This document shows, in pieces, positions 19,711-32,092 of a stretch of DNA of 64,000 nt. Source of the DNA: Solea solea (taxonomy: Eukaryota; Chordata; Actinopteri; Pleuronectiformes; Soleidae); the NCBI RefSeq assembly GCF_958295425.1, contig NC_081141.1, positions 22,326,365-22,390,364 of the forward strand, given 5' to 3'. Both the position numbers and the translations under genes were made by a program. Position 1 is the first letter of the stretch. Each line of letters opens with the position of its first letter. Under the pieces are notes generated by a model, which was given only the letters and a program-made list of their open reading frames with translations, searched no databases and was not told the origin of the DNA.

Positions 19711-20465
19711 TACTTTTGTTTTGCCATAATTATGTTAAATAGAAAATGTGACTTTATGTTAATGAATTTGTTAGAAGTATGTACAATATAGTTAAGATTA
19801 TGATTTAATGAAGAGGTGTGTGTGTGTGTGGACAGAAATATACTCTTGGTTTATTTACTCAGCGTGGGAGTGAGAGTCGATGAGTCTTCTGTCTGTCTGA
19901 TGAGACATAACTCTGCCTCCAGGGAGATTCCGAGCCTGACATTAAGTCACGCAACAGTGTGCCATTAAACATCTTCCCTCCCTTGTCCTTTCTCTTCAGT
20001 TTTACTGTGATCTAATGCAGTCTGACACGACTGAGGCCTCATGGACCAGTAGACCGTCTGTTGCCCTTTTGCTTTTCTGCTGTCAGACCGGAGCATATCA
20101 CTGGTGGGAAAGTCAGCCCTCATATTAACTTGAATTGATTTCTTATTCTGCAGCAACAGCCACAGGGACGTTTGCATTATTTTAAGTGCCTCCTACTATA
20201 ACTAATTTTATAATCAATTTGCATGTTTTTTTACAGAGTAAATTAAGAAAAACGTTGAGATGTTAAGACGTTAGATTACCAGAACCGATTTCCCCTCAGC
20301 CCACTTTTGCTGATCAACATTATCTGACGATTAACCGAGAAAATAATCGTAAGTTTCAACCCTAATTGAGACTGCTTAAATTTCTCATGGGCTCTATTAG
20401 AAGAATTTTACAAAGTGGAACTATGCATCTTGTCATAGAAAATAACACTTGTTTCAGCATACACA

Positions 20466-20826
20466 CTTGTGTAGCTGCGTTACATCACTAAGGGCCCAAG
20501 ACAAGACACTGCTTGTAGAAGCACATCTAAGGCATTCCCCTTTGACCTAAATGCTATTAGCTTTTCTCACCTCTAACCCCGCCATACTGCCCATCTTATT
20601 TCAAACACTCTTAGTCTAAACACTTGGAGCAAACTGAGTAATGCCCGCATGAAACTGATTCACGAAACAGCTGCCTGCTCCTGGGACCCAAGGCCATATT
20701 TCCCTGCTACACAGATAAGCTTAGGGTGCGAACACCAACTATAAAGCTATGGGATTTTTCTCTGTGCCTCAGAGCAACTTCATTTCTTCATCGGACACCT
20801 TTACGACAATTTTTGCCAGAACAACT
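20466..20826 (+). mobile_element. LTR remnant (5' LTR end) of a retrotransposon
   Basis: A region with a TATA-like ctataaagc (about 20739) is followed about 80 bp later by a primer-binding-site motif. The left boundary is a guess (tgtgtagctgcg near 20469) and no gag-pol reading frames follow, so this is a truncated relic. Whether it is Gypsy-, BEL- or retrovirus-like cannot be decided from this piece. Confidence 0.45.
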
Positions 20827-20844
20827 TGGTGTCAGAAGTGGGAT
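20827..20844 (+). other. Primer-binding site complementary to tRNA-Leu 3' end
   Basis: tggtgtcagaagtgggat is, as far as I recall, complementary to the CCA end of vertebrate tRNA-Leu (…atcccacttctgacaCCA). A perfect 18-nt match directly after a TATA-bearing LTR-like block is the usual arrangement of a 5' LTR plus PBS. Confidence 0.55.
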
Positions 20845-22500
20845 CCCTCGAGTGATCGCCATGAATTTGAAGTTGTGTCCTGTTTTGTTCAAACAGAGGC
20901 CACACTATTTATAAATGACCACAGTACAACACTGAGCGGCGACACAATGGTGGTGGTGGGTGACGGAGTCATGTGACATGTTTCGTTCATAGCAGTACAG
21001 TCAGAGAGAGTTACAGTGGCAGCCCTATCAGCTCGAGGTCACATGAACACTACTTCACTGGCCAGTAAAGCCACACAACATGAGCAAATTGACACTTACT
21101 CGTATTGTGCGTCATATTTGGGAAGATTTGGCTGCGTGAGCAACTGCAGTGGGACAAAGATTCATGTTTTACTGCTTTTCAAATGATGGGGATTTAAAGG
21201 TTACATTTATGAGTAAAGTGACCTTGAATTACGTCTGGGTGATTGATAATAAAGAGCTCATAGTGTTTCATCGACATTCTTCTTCGTCTCTCAGGGTTCT
21301 CTTTTACTGATGGGATTCTGGAAAAGCACAACTCAGGCTTGTCTACTTAGTGTAACTAATGGAGCAGCAATTGTCTGGTATTTTGATTAAAAAAAAAAAA
21401 CCTCAGGAGAAACTAATTGTTGAAGCGTTTGCCTCTCTAATTGCCCGCAGATGTCTCCTCCTACATTGGACGTCACCCAAACCCCCAGCAGTTCACTCTT
21501 GGCAGACTGATGTGATGTCATTCCTCATGCTAGAAAAATTCTTACTAAAAGGGTTGATTTTTTTTCTCACTCAAGGACTACCTACAAGATTAAAAAAAAA
21601 AAAAAAAACATTCTGAGAACCTTTTTTCATTTATTATCCACCACTTATCTTATTTGACGTTGGTGGGGAGCTGGAGCCAACGTACCCTGCAGTAAATTCT
21701 CATTTCCTAGTTTAATTCAAGTTCATTATCACCACACTTGGTGCTTCACATTGAATAAAAAAGTGCAAATTAACACTTGAGACACTTTTACTGTGATTTT
21801 ATTGCCCTCTAAGGTAAAAAAAAAAAAAAAAAAAACAAGAGTGGTGTTATGGAGATAACCAATGATGGAACCTCTAGAGTCAGTGATGAGTTAAGTTGAA
21901 AGATTTTATTGACAACAGCTCAGATCCTACGAGAACTGAGACAATGCCTGACATCTGAACTGTAAGGCATCATCGCAGATTCTCGCGAGCATCGTGCCAG
22001 ATACGTCTGATACATACAGTTAGTAAGCCTTGAGATAATGAGGGAACCTTGAAAGGTGCCTAGTTTGTGTCTTATCTTAAGTCAGTGTTTATGTTGTACA
22101 CCAGCTCTGGTTATAAGAATATGTTATAATTTGTGGGCGTTCGTGTCCATGGCTACTGTGATCTAATCATGCCAGTGTAACTGAGTGTCCAATGGTCACC
22201 TGAACTGTTCATAAAATCAATAACCAAACATCAATAAACAGGACGAGTTAACCGAGTTAATAGTGAGAGAGACTAAAGTAATTAAACGTAAAGTTGGTTT
22301 AAGATTAGAATTTTCTCTCACATGTGAACATGAGATTTCCAAAGCTGATTCAAACCACATACTTGTGTTTTTTGGTTGTTCAGGCTGGCAAAAGAAAATC
22401 AAGCTAGATACAATCTGGATATGCTTAAAAATCTGATTTGGGCTGTTTGTGTAAACAAGGCCTGAAAATCAGAAGTGAATCGGAAGTGAGCGATGTGATT

Positions 22501-22852
22501 TACAGTGTGGACGTAGCCTGTCTCACATGAGAGTGTGTGTGTGTGTGTGTGTGTGGGTGGGAAGAGATCTGATATTTGTCGCTTTTTCGCGGTAATGTGA
22601 ACGTCGTCTGTCTTTGTGTTAGGCTTCTTTTTTTACCCCATGGTGATGTGCAGTGGGAGGAGAAACAGGGAGGAAGAAAGGAGGAGGAGAGACAGCGGTG
22701 GACAGGCTGGCAGGGAGGAGGAGGACACACGCGTTTGTTTCCCGGCCGTGTGGCGGTGATTTCATGCAGAGGTAGAAGAAGAAGAAAGACAGAGAAAAAG
22801 CAGCGAGCTCGTCTTTTCTGGAGGTGGATTTTATTTATTGTCCCCCGGCAGA
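22501..22852 (+). promoter_or_regulatory. serinc5: serinc5 promoter / 5' UTR region
   Basis: The 350 bp before the start codon are relatively GC-rich, with purine-rich tracts (ggaggaagaaaggaggagga, agaagaagaaagac) and a (GT)n tract at 22531-22555. Upstream ATGs (for example 22576) are out of frame with the main start. No TATA box is obvious and the transcription start is not determined. Confidence 0.4.
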
Positions 22853-25800
22853 ATGTGTACACCGTGCTGTGTCTCACAGGTGAGCAACAATAACCACACT
22901 TACCGGGTTGTTTTTCTGTTGTTGTTGGTGTTGGTGGTGGTGGTGGTGTAGAAGAGTTGACGGTTATGAACGCGACGTCGACCGTTGGTTGACCGACCGT
23001 TCGTGCCTGTGAGACTCGGCGAGTCAGCGACGTCTCTTTCGTGTCTTTTGTCTCGGTTCTTTTCCTGTTGTCAGTTTACTTCACTTTGTCATGTCCATGA
23101 AGACAAAGACAGAAAACGAGCCGTAAAAACAACACGGAGCAGCGGTTTTATCTCACTAACCGGTGACGTTTGTCTGAATGTATGGAACATAAACACACAC
23201 ACTGACCGGATGTGACAAATGTCTTTTGTCATTTGCTCTTTTTCTACTAAACATAAACGACTCCTCAGCTAAAACCACCAAATTATTCTATAAATGTGAG
23301 GGTCTCGTTGTTTTAGTTGCTGAAATATTTGAATGTTAAATGCGGATAATGACTTAAGGAACTCGACTTTATGTCCAATTTAAACATAGAAAAATGTATT
23401 ATTAGGAATAGGGATGTGGCATAGACAATTATAGGGCTGCGACCTAACAGTTGTTTGGTCCATAAAGTGTCAGAAAATTAGTCTCTGTGTTTCTCCATGT
23501 CCACAAATGTCTAGACTAGGATTTAAATAGCAAAGAAACCAGAAGAAAAATCACACTCAGACTATGGCTGTAACTAATGATTATTTTTATAATCAATCGA
23601 CTAAGTTGATTATTTTACTCGACTAATCCTTAAAATTTCACTAAATGTATAAGTGTCCACCAAACCTGGAAATTATGATGTTCTCAAATGTCTCGTTTTG
23701 TCCACAAACCAAAATGATTTCGTTTTAAAGATTTCTTTGTTACATGGAGCAAAGAAACCAGATATTATCCACATTTAAGAAGCTTAAAAAAAATCTGATA
23801 ACTTGTTTCAATCATTTTAATAAACACTCGGACCAATTAATGGATCATCTAAATAGTTATAACCCACACACAGTAAATTGATTGTGGTGAATTTCCATTA
23901 TCGGGAGAGTCATGAATGGAGAAAATCATTCATGTTTCACACAAATGCATGAAAATACTGGTTAGCGCGCCACACTACAGTACTAGTGATTTACTTTGAA
24001 GTGCCACATGGGGCAGCCTGCATCTGTACTGTCATTTTGGGACCTCGTGATTTATGATTTTTCACATTTCACATGGCAGCTTGTTTTGAAACGTTTTTTT
24101 CAGCAGCACAAGTAATTGGTTTTTTTTAATATCAGTAACATTACGCGTTGTTGCATTATCAGCAAAGTAACTTGTGGATAACTCATTAGAAACAACATTT
24201 GTTTGCAACTTAACAACATTTTGCAACACTTTTTTGGTAATGTCAGCAATATTTTATGTGATATAAACTAATTTCTTTCCTCTGTAATGGATGCAGTAGG
24301 CTATTTTCAAATTTAAAGGTTTACAGTGAATATATATATATGTGTATGTATGTGTGTATATATATACACATATATATTAATATGAGGATTTCATATGTTT
24401 AAGAGGGGCAAAAAGTGGCAAATCTGTCGTGGCATGTTTGTAAATGGGATTGTGCTCTGTCTTCTTTTCAGCTAACAGATTGTTTTTGACCCCACGGACT
24501 CAGTCTGCTCTGGAATTTAATTACTTGGACACATCCTTCATGAAAGGAGACCTCCCTTCTATTTCCTGTTCTTTTCAAAGATGGGGAATGATGTAAAATG
24601 GGAAGGATTAAGAGAAAATGAAGGGTATAAAGCAGACTCGCCGTTGTGTTGGTGTGCCAGTGAAGAGCTAATCATGGTCACTGATGCCCCATGTCTATTT
24701 ATGCATTTACTTGTAATTAACGTCTTTGCCAGTGCATATGGGCATGAGGTTTAGAGGGGTCCAGGTTCATGTGTGGTCTGTTATTATTTCCTCTTTGGCT
24801 TTGGAGGTGGAAATTAAAGGAGAGCTGAGTGTTGTTTGGGTTAGATTTAGAGAGGAGACCAGGCCCAGTGTGGGAGCAGCTCACATATAATTTCTCAGTG
24901 TGAATAGGGATGTATGCCATGTTGTGATGGGATAGAGGGTGGATGCTCTATCTCAGTGTTGAGTGTTGTCCAAAAGCACAGTAAGTGTTGGCTTTAAAGA
25001 CTATGGGACAGGGCTGAATCTGTGTGAGTGAATGTAGGCAGCACAGCAAAGGTACAGGCAATGTTGGCGGGGTATGAGTCAGGACGGTGGATAACTAGCT
25101 GTCTCACTGTGCGTGTTGCATTATAAACAGATAAAGAAACATCCACAGATATCAAACAATGGGCACAACAAATACTGAGAGCTGAACAATTCTGTTTTCA
25201 ACAGTGCAACAGTGTAAATTACAAATCATCCTATTTTTCATTGTTCTATGTTAACCAAAGAAATGATACACATAAATGTTAGAAACAGGTGTTTTTGAAG
25301 TTCTCATCCCTGTATTAGAGTGTGTTAGGGCTGTAACTATGGATCATTTTCATAATTGTTTAATCTGCCGATCATTTTCTCAATTAATCGAAAACATGTT
25401 AGCTTTTCCCTTGGTCCAACTGCAGAGGTCATTTAGTCTCTTCTGTGGTGAAATTAACATAATATATCAGTATCAGTTATTGGCATATCAGCTAAAAAGT
25501 ACAATATTGTCCGTCCCTAATATCTGTGGAATGTTGTAGCCTGATATTTATTAATTTGGTGACTTCACAAGCATTTTACTTGAAAGAACTCAGCAAAAAG
25601 CACCGACCAGCTGATTGAAATGTGATGTTTTCACACAAAAAAAACTAATATTGTGAAATACCAGATAATCTCTGAACTTTCACCCCAGCAACACTCATGT
25701 AAGTAAACACAACTGGTGTGACTGCTGTGGCTGAGGTCTGTAATGTCAGAGTGAGACAGGTGACCCCCCCCCCCCGTCCCCCAAAAAACAAGTGTTGATG

Positions 25801-28800
25801 AGCTATAAAATGACTTGATAGGTAAAACTACAGGCTAAATGAAAAGACCTCTTCGGCAGCACTTGAGGTCATGTGATTGGATTTACCGGCCAACTGTGTC
25901 CATGTGAGACAGACATGTCTGCTATTTTCAGCTTGGTCTCAGGAATTTTGCTTTGGTCAGCAGCAGCAGGAGTTAGTTTTCCCACAGGGACGTAATTGGC
26001 CGTCGTCCATCTCTTTTGTCTTCCTCCGTACTGTCATACAGACATACAGGGATAATGTTGCCGTCAACCGCATCTCCCCCACATCTTTCCATATCTTGTC
26101 ATTTTTGCTGATGTAATCTTGTGAAATGCCTGCTAACCTTTTTATATGCCGCCTGAACTGTTATTTTCATAATCGATTAATCTGTTGATTATTTTCTCCA
26201 TTAATTAATTGAGTACTTGTATGGTCATTTCAACCCACGAAATGATGATGTTTTCGAATGCCTTGTTTTGTCCACAAACCTTGTGAAAACGTGTTTTAAT
26301 TGTTGGAAGAAAAAACACGTTCAAAATCGTAATCCTCTCAAAGCAGCAAGGTTTACACCAATAGAAGTGCAACTTTCACAGAGGAAGGTCCTTTTTGTTT
26401 GTGTTCCAGATGTCCACAATGTCTTTGTTGTTGTTGTATTGTTTCCATACATCTGTAACATTTGTTTTTTTTGTCTTAACAATCAAAAGAAGACAAAAGA
26501 AGTTTTCTTTTCACTTGACGAGGAGCTCACACATCATAACAAAGGACAAAATGTAACTCTCAGCTGTCTAATGTAAGCTTTCAAGAAACGTATGGCTACA
26601 TAACCAAAAGAGCAACCATCACTTCCTGCTCCTCGCATATAAAAATATATTTATATTTTGACACAGTTCCTGGCATGATCAAATGATCATTTTGGCCCTG
26701 TCACTAATTGTGTTTTTGCTATTTGTTAAGTCCCAGTGAACAGTAAAGACTCAGTAAAGAGTGACAATTCTGTGTAACTGAACTCAAAACAGTAACTAAA
26801 CTAGGCCTCAGAGTAAACACATGCAACGTGACGTTGGATATACTTCTACCTGGTGATCTCTGACTCAGACTTGCTTTTGTTTTGACTGCTGCTTTCCTGT
26901 TCTTGTTTGCTCTGTTTCCTGCTGTCCTACTGTACTTGTGACACACCCATTGTCTGCATGGAATTGTTCATGTCCTGCCTTCTGTCTTCAGCTCTTCTCT
27001 ATTCCTTGCTTCTTCTTCTGCTTCCTTCTCCACCGGTGGTTTCTGTTTCTGTGGACTCAAGTTTCTCTCTTTTGTCGCTCGTAACCAGGGCCTATATTTG
27101 TTGAGAGAGAAGCAAAGGCCTCCCTTTGTGTTGAGGCACCAGAGCAATGATACATTTTTGCTGTGTGTATACAGCTGCCTAGCTGGACTCCTAATAGTGG
27201 AGCGATCAGTCTCTGTGTTAGTGGAAACTGGAGTAGACCTTGATCTGGATCTTGGCACAACTAGACTTGTGTGTGATTCTGCCTTGAATCTTATCGCATA
27301 TAGTATTTAGTTTGGCCTTCCTTTTCCCACTTTTCCTCTGCTGGTTTCTCACTGCTTTCAACTTAAAGCATTGTTGTAATATGAGATGAGAGGGTGTGTA
27401 GTTTCGTCTGAGCTCTTTCGCTGTGGTTAACTTTATTCAGTGGCCAATATCATTGAGCTCAGACTAACAGGGAGTTCCCTAAAGCAAATAACCACAGGAT
27501 AAAAATGATTACCAGAATAAGGTATGAAGATAAATGTATTAGATGTCAAAAATGGATTAATTAAGTCTCTAATGACACAACATGAAACTTCTGCTCCCAC
27601 TGATGTAATTGTGTCACTCGCTGTCATATTTCCCATTGTCATTTATTTTGGTTTATTCCCCTGTTTAGGCTTGAAACTGAAACCAATGCCAAAATCATGA
27701 CAGAAATAAACACAAAATAATTGAAATCACTATATGACCATTTATAAGTGCATTATCCAAATTAAAACATATTGTAGTTATTTAATGTGTGTGACCCCAC
27801 AGCATTATGATAAAACTACTTCTTTTGCCCAAATATCTTGCCTTTTTAGATGAGGAACTCATCAATCCTCATACTAGCTGATTAAATTGTTTTACCACTG
27901 TAACTCCAATTTTGGTGTCCAGATTTTGTCAGAGGATAATTTCCTTCCCCAGCTCGTGTGAGTGTTGTTGACTGCATCGCTGGTTGACTTGTTGCAGGAG
28001 GAAATCCCAAAACTGGCTCTGTAACAGTCTATCCTGTTCTTGTTCCCTTTTGCTGTGCTTACTGCGATACAGTGGGGTGACCTATTTTTTTTGCAAACGA
28101 TCTGTTGCGTAAGCAGTTGTGTCTGCGTGGTGTCGTGCACCAGAGTTAATCCCCACTGCATTTCATGTAGTTGGTTTCCTATTGGTCCAGATCCCACCGT
28201 TCATCTCATCGCTGCTGTTTTGAGGCTAAGGCGGCGGCGTATAGACGAAAAAACAGGGTAATTACTGTTGTTGCTCACAGTCTGATCACAGATGTGGTTT
28301 TTAGTAGAGACTTAAGAGGAATTTGTTGTGCATTCACTGACGTATCCTTGTGCCCGTACTGTTAGAGCAGTATCATCTTTTCTCCTGACCCCGTGAACAG
28401 CTGGGAGGTGGTGGCGTGCCGAGTTTAGGGTAAAGGGCATCTCAAATGACAAAGGAAGGTTAAACGGAGAGAATACAGGAGGAAAGAGGACAACAGATGA
28501 GGATGGTAGCACTAGGGTGGGGGAGGATGAAGTAAATGAAATGTAGAGTGAAAAAGCTTCAGGCTGAGTAAAAAAAAAAAAAAGATGAGTCTTTTGTCTC
28601 TTTAGTTTCCCACACTCACAGTGGAAGTGTTGGTGCCTTCAGTGCAGGGTTGTGAGGACCAGAGTCTTAAATCACTACTAGTTTTTCACCGGTTTCTTAT
28701 CTACAGTAGCATGAGATGATGACCGTTGGGGCAGTGGGCACCCCGGGGCTGTTAATATTGAAGTAAGGGTGTAATCTGCAGACACAGTTGCCACCTGCTG

Positions 28801-31800
28801 AGTAGCTGGTGGGTCGGGGCGAGCAGTAAGAGGAGGAGGTGTATGACCCATGAAGTGGGTAAGGTCAGGGTTTGTTACCATGGATATTCTTTTTGTATGT
28901 ATGTGCGTGTGGTGGAATTCCGCAAGACATTTTCTCTCTCGTCTCCATCAGTATGCGGCTTACCCCCCCCCACTTTGTGTTGTCCTCTGGTGAAACACCC
29001 CCTAACTAATGAAATCTAAACACCCACTCGCCGCTTAAATCGTCTTGTTTTTTTCCTGCTTACTTTCAGTCTGCTGTGGTTAATTAATCGCCCATTAAGA
29101 AAGACATGCGGGTGCAGCAGAGACAAAGAAAACGGCTTATCCCGTTTAAGCTGTGTGTCATGAAATAAAGCACAGGGGCCACATAAATAAATAAAAAAAC
29201 TGGAAGTCCTTATGTGAACAAAAGCTGGAATATGCACATGTGGCCTTGGAGCCAGAATGTCAGACCTATTAATACACTTCCACAGCTTCTCAAGCATTAG
29301 TAAATTGTGTGCACGTGTTTGAGCCCTATACTCCTGCCAATCTCCTTGCGTTGATGTTAAACGCGCCTTTTTAGATGCCGATTAGGAGTAAACTGCAGCT
29401 CTCGGTCTGTGTTTGATCATCCATCAAAGCATCCAAAAAGCCTTTGTACTGCTGTGTAAAATGTTACCTAGAAAGCAGAATGACGTCAGATGTGTCTGCT
29501 GTTCTTATTTTTGCATTTCCATGTGGGTAAAAGAATCGCATGTAACATCTTAACCCATTTACCACTGCTTGCATTGACTAATGGAGTTGGGATTCATTAT
29601 ATATCGTATGGAGACTACAGAGGAAGACAGATGATGCCTTCAAACTGGGCCTGTGTCATATTTAATGTGTCTGAGTCCTACATAGACGAATGCTTGCATA
29701 GCTACAGTTTCAGTCCTCATGGACTGTACGCTCACACAGCACATGCTTCCGCTAGCATCGCACTTTCCTCTTCAGTTGGTTGTGTGAAATTGTTTTGAAC
29801 AAAGAAGACAATAACCATGCAATCTTGCCTCAGCTTATGTGAGGTCATCGTCCTTTATTCACTCATGTAGACATACAAAAGAGGGCAATTTCCTGGTGAG
29901 GAATCACAGCTCGTTGAATGGAATATGAGATTGAGTATGCATGCACATTAGACTGAACCAGGTGCACATGCAGAGATGCAAAGAGGATGTTGGAAAAAAA
30001 AAACCTGGCCCTTGCCTTTCAAATGGTAAAGACACGAGTCAACGTGTTGCTAGGCAATTGCAATAGAATCTGAAAATGAAAGTAATATAGAGAGAGGATA
30101 AAATAGTCAGTTGTGAAACATTTCTGAGACAAATTGAAATATTTTGAACGCCATGATTGAAATTACAATATATGAACATGCCTTAATTGAAAAATTAACC
30201 TCAATGGTTAAAAAGAAATAATAAATAAAAAAAGAAGAAGAAGAATAGAAAAATTCATTTACCTGTGTTTTTAATGTATTACTTATTCTTGCTTATTATT
30301 TTTTATTAAAGGTTTTAAGATCTATTTAAAATCATGGTCACACAATGTGGTAAAATTACTGGGCTTCATGATTTGAGCTCAGTTCTTGTTTCAGCTTCCT
30401 AAATGTGAATATTTGCTGGTTTCCATGATGGTAAACTGCTAATATCACGGATGACTTTGGCTTTTTGATTATTTGAGGAAATATGGAAGTAGCCGTTTGT
30501 GTGCAGCCTTGGATTTAAGTCATAAGTCATCAGTGTGGCCTCGATGAGATGCAGCGAGAAATAGATGATTGTTGCAGTCCTTTCTCTGATTTAATAATTT
30601 AGTATCTCACAATTATCCTTTTATGTAACAGGAGCTGCAGGCACAAATGTCCTAGTTACTCTACAGAGAACTCTGTGGCTGGTCTTATGTGGTAAACAAG
30701 TGTCGGCGAAGGTTCTCAGATATTCACATCATCTTCAGGAGTTGGTAGTAAGCAATGGAATGGAACTTGCTTCACTTAAGTTGAAGACATCTCATATTTC
30801 ATTCCAGCAGCAGCTGGAGTTATTTGACATTCGAGAACATCATCATTTCCATTTCTTTCCATTATTATAGACCAAACAAGTACACGATGAGTCAAGAAAA
30901 TAATTAATCAATTATGAAAATAGTTGTTAGTTGCAGCCCTACTGGAAAGTGCCATTGTATGGTCGCATACGTCCAGAATGTACTGTACATCACGTGAACC
31001 ATAGTGAATTTCTGTGGAAGCAGAGAGTAGAAATGCAGCTAAGTGGGCCATAGAGAAGAGATCGGCCAAGAAGCTGGAGAGGCGTGTGGCTGGAGAAGCT
31101 GCTTTATCCTGACCATGTGTCTGTGTGGATCCAGTTGTCTGCAGCATACCTCATATAACCAGCATCTGGAGCGGAACGCTGCACATCAGACAATGTTGCA
31201 CGCTGGCTTTACTACTTCAGAACACTCAGATAGTGGCTTAGGACACACACACTCAGCCAAGGGATAAGATTACTGTTGTGACTGAAAGGTAAATTGAACT
31301 GATATTACCAGAATAAACTCCAGCAGAGCTACAGTATACAGAATAGGAAGCTTTCACTTCCACCGATACAGTTGAGTCACATAATAATAGGCTTGTTTTT
31401 TGTTCTTGAATTCTTGATCATTTGTAGGCAACATCCCCATTTCAAGTGCAGCACATCATTGCTCTGGTATCTCAGTGCCATTTTCTTCTCTTTTGCTTAT
31501 GTAACATAGTTGACCAAGGTTACATACCCCATACAGGCATACAGGAAATATACAATAAAGAGATGATTTTATTTAGCCAGGAAGGTCCCATTGTGATACA
31601 AGATCTCTTCTTCCAGGGAGTCCTGGTGATGATGATGTGGAACAGTGGAAAGAAAAGCAGATTAACTCCATACAGCCACAGAAGTGGAACAATCTTGTTG
31701 TATGCTCTGGTGTGAGAGACTTTTCACACTGACAATTGAATGCAGAAGAGCAAATTGGCAGGGAAAAAAAAGGCACTTTATGCTTAAAAAGTGTTCACAG

Positions 31801-32045
31801 TCGAAACACAAAACTGTACCAAACTGACCCGTACCATGATGGAAACACAGCACAATAGTTCACCTTCACTTGTATGTCCTTGTGTTCTTTCTGTGTTGAC
31901 TTGTGCATGTGTGGGTACGTAACCTCAATCAAGTTTCCGTGGGCACCATGTTCTTTTGATCAAAAAAAAAACTGTGCCACTACCTGGACTGGAAAGTGTT
32001 GTGTTTCAAGTGCAGTCAATGTGCTTGGTCTGCAAACTGGTGTGT

Positions 32046-32092
<47 letters not shown>

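Larger units (their letters stand above)
19711..22500. other. cdk7-serinc5 intergenic spacer
   Basis: No gene is seen. The spacer contains an LTR remnant (about 20466-20845), poly-A tracts at 21390, 21590 and 21817, and dispersed-repeat fragments around 20250-20365 and 22380-22500. One of these contains gtgtggacgtagcc, related to the block near 7150. Confidence 0.65.

Noticed and set aside
22500..22893. Open frames on both strands over the serinc5 promoter
   Set aside because: Low stop density comes from GC- and purine-rich sequence. The + frame is out of register with serinc5 exon 1 and no family is recognised.
31446..31715. Open frame of 89 codons in serinc5 intron 1
   Set aside because: No family, no flanking splice logic, and not in phase with serinc5 exons 1 and 2, which join perfectly without it.
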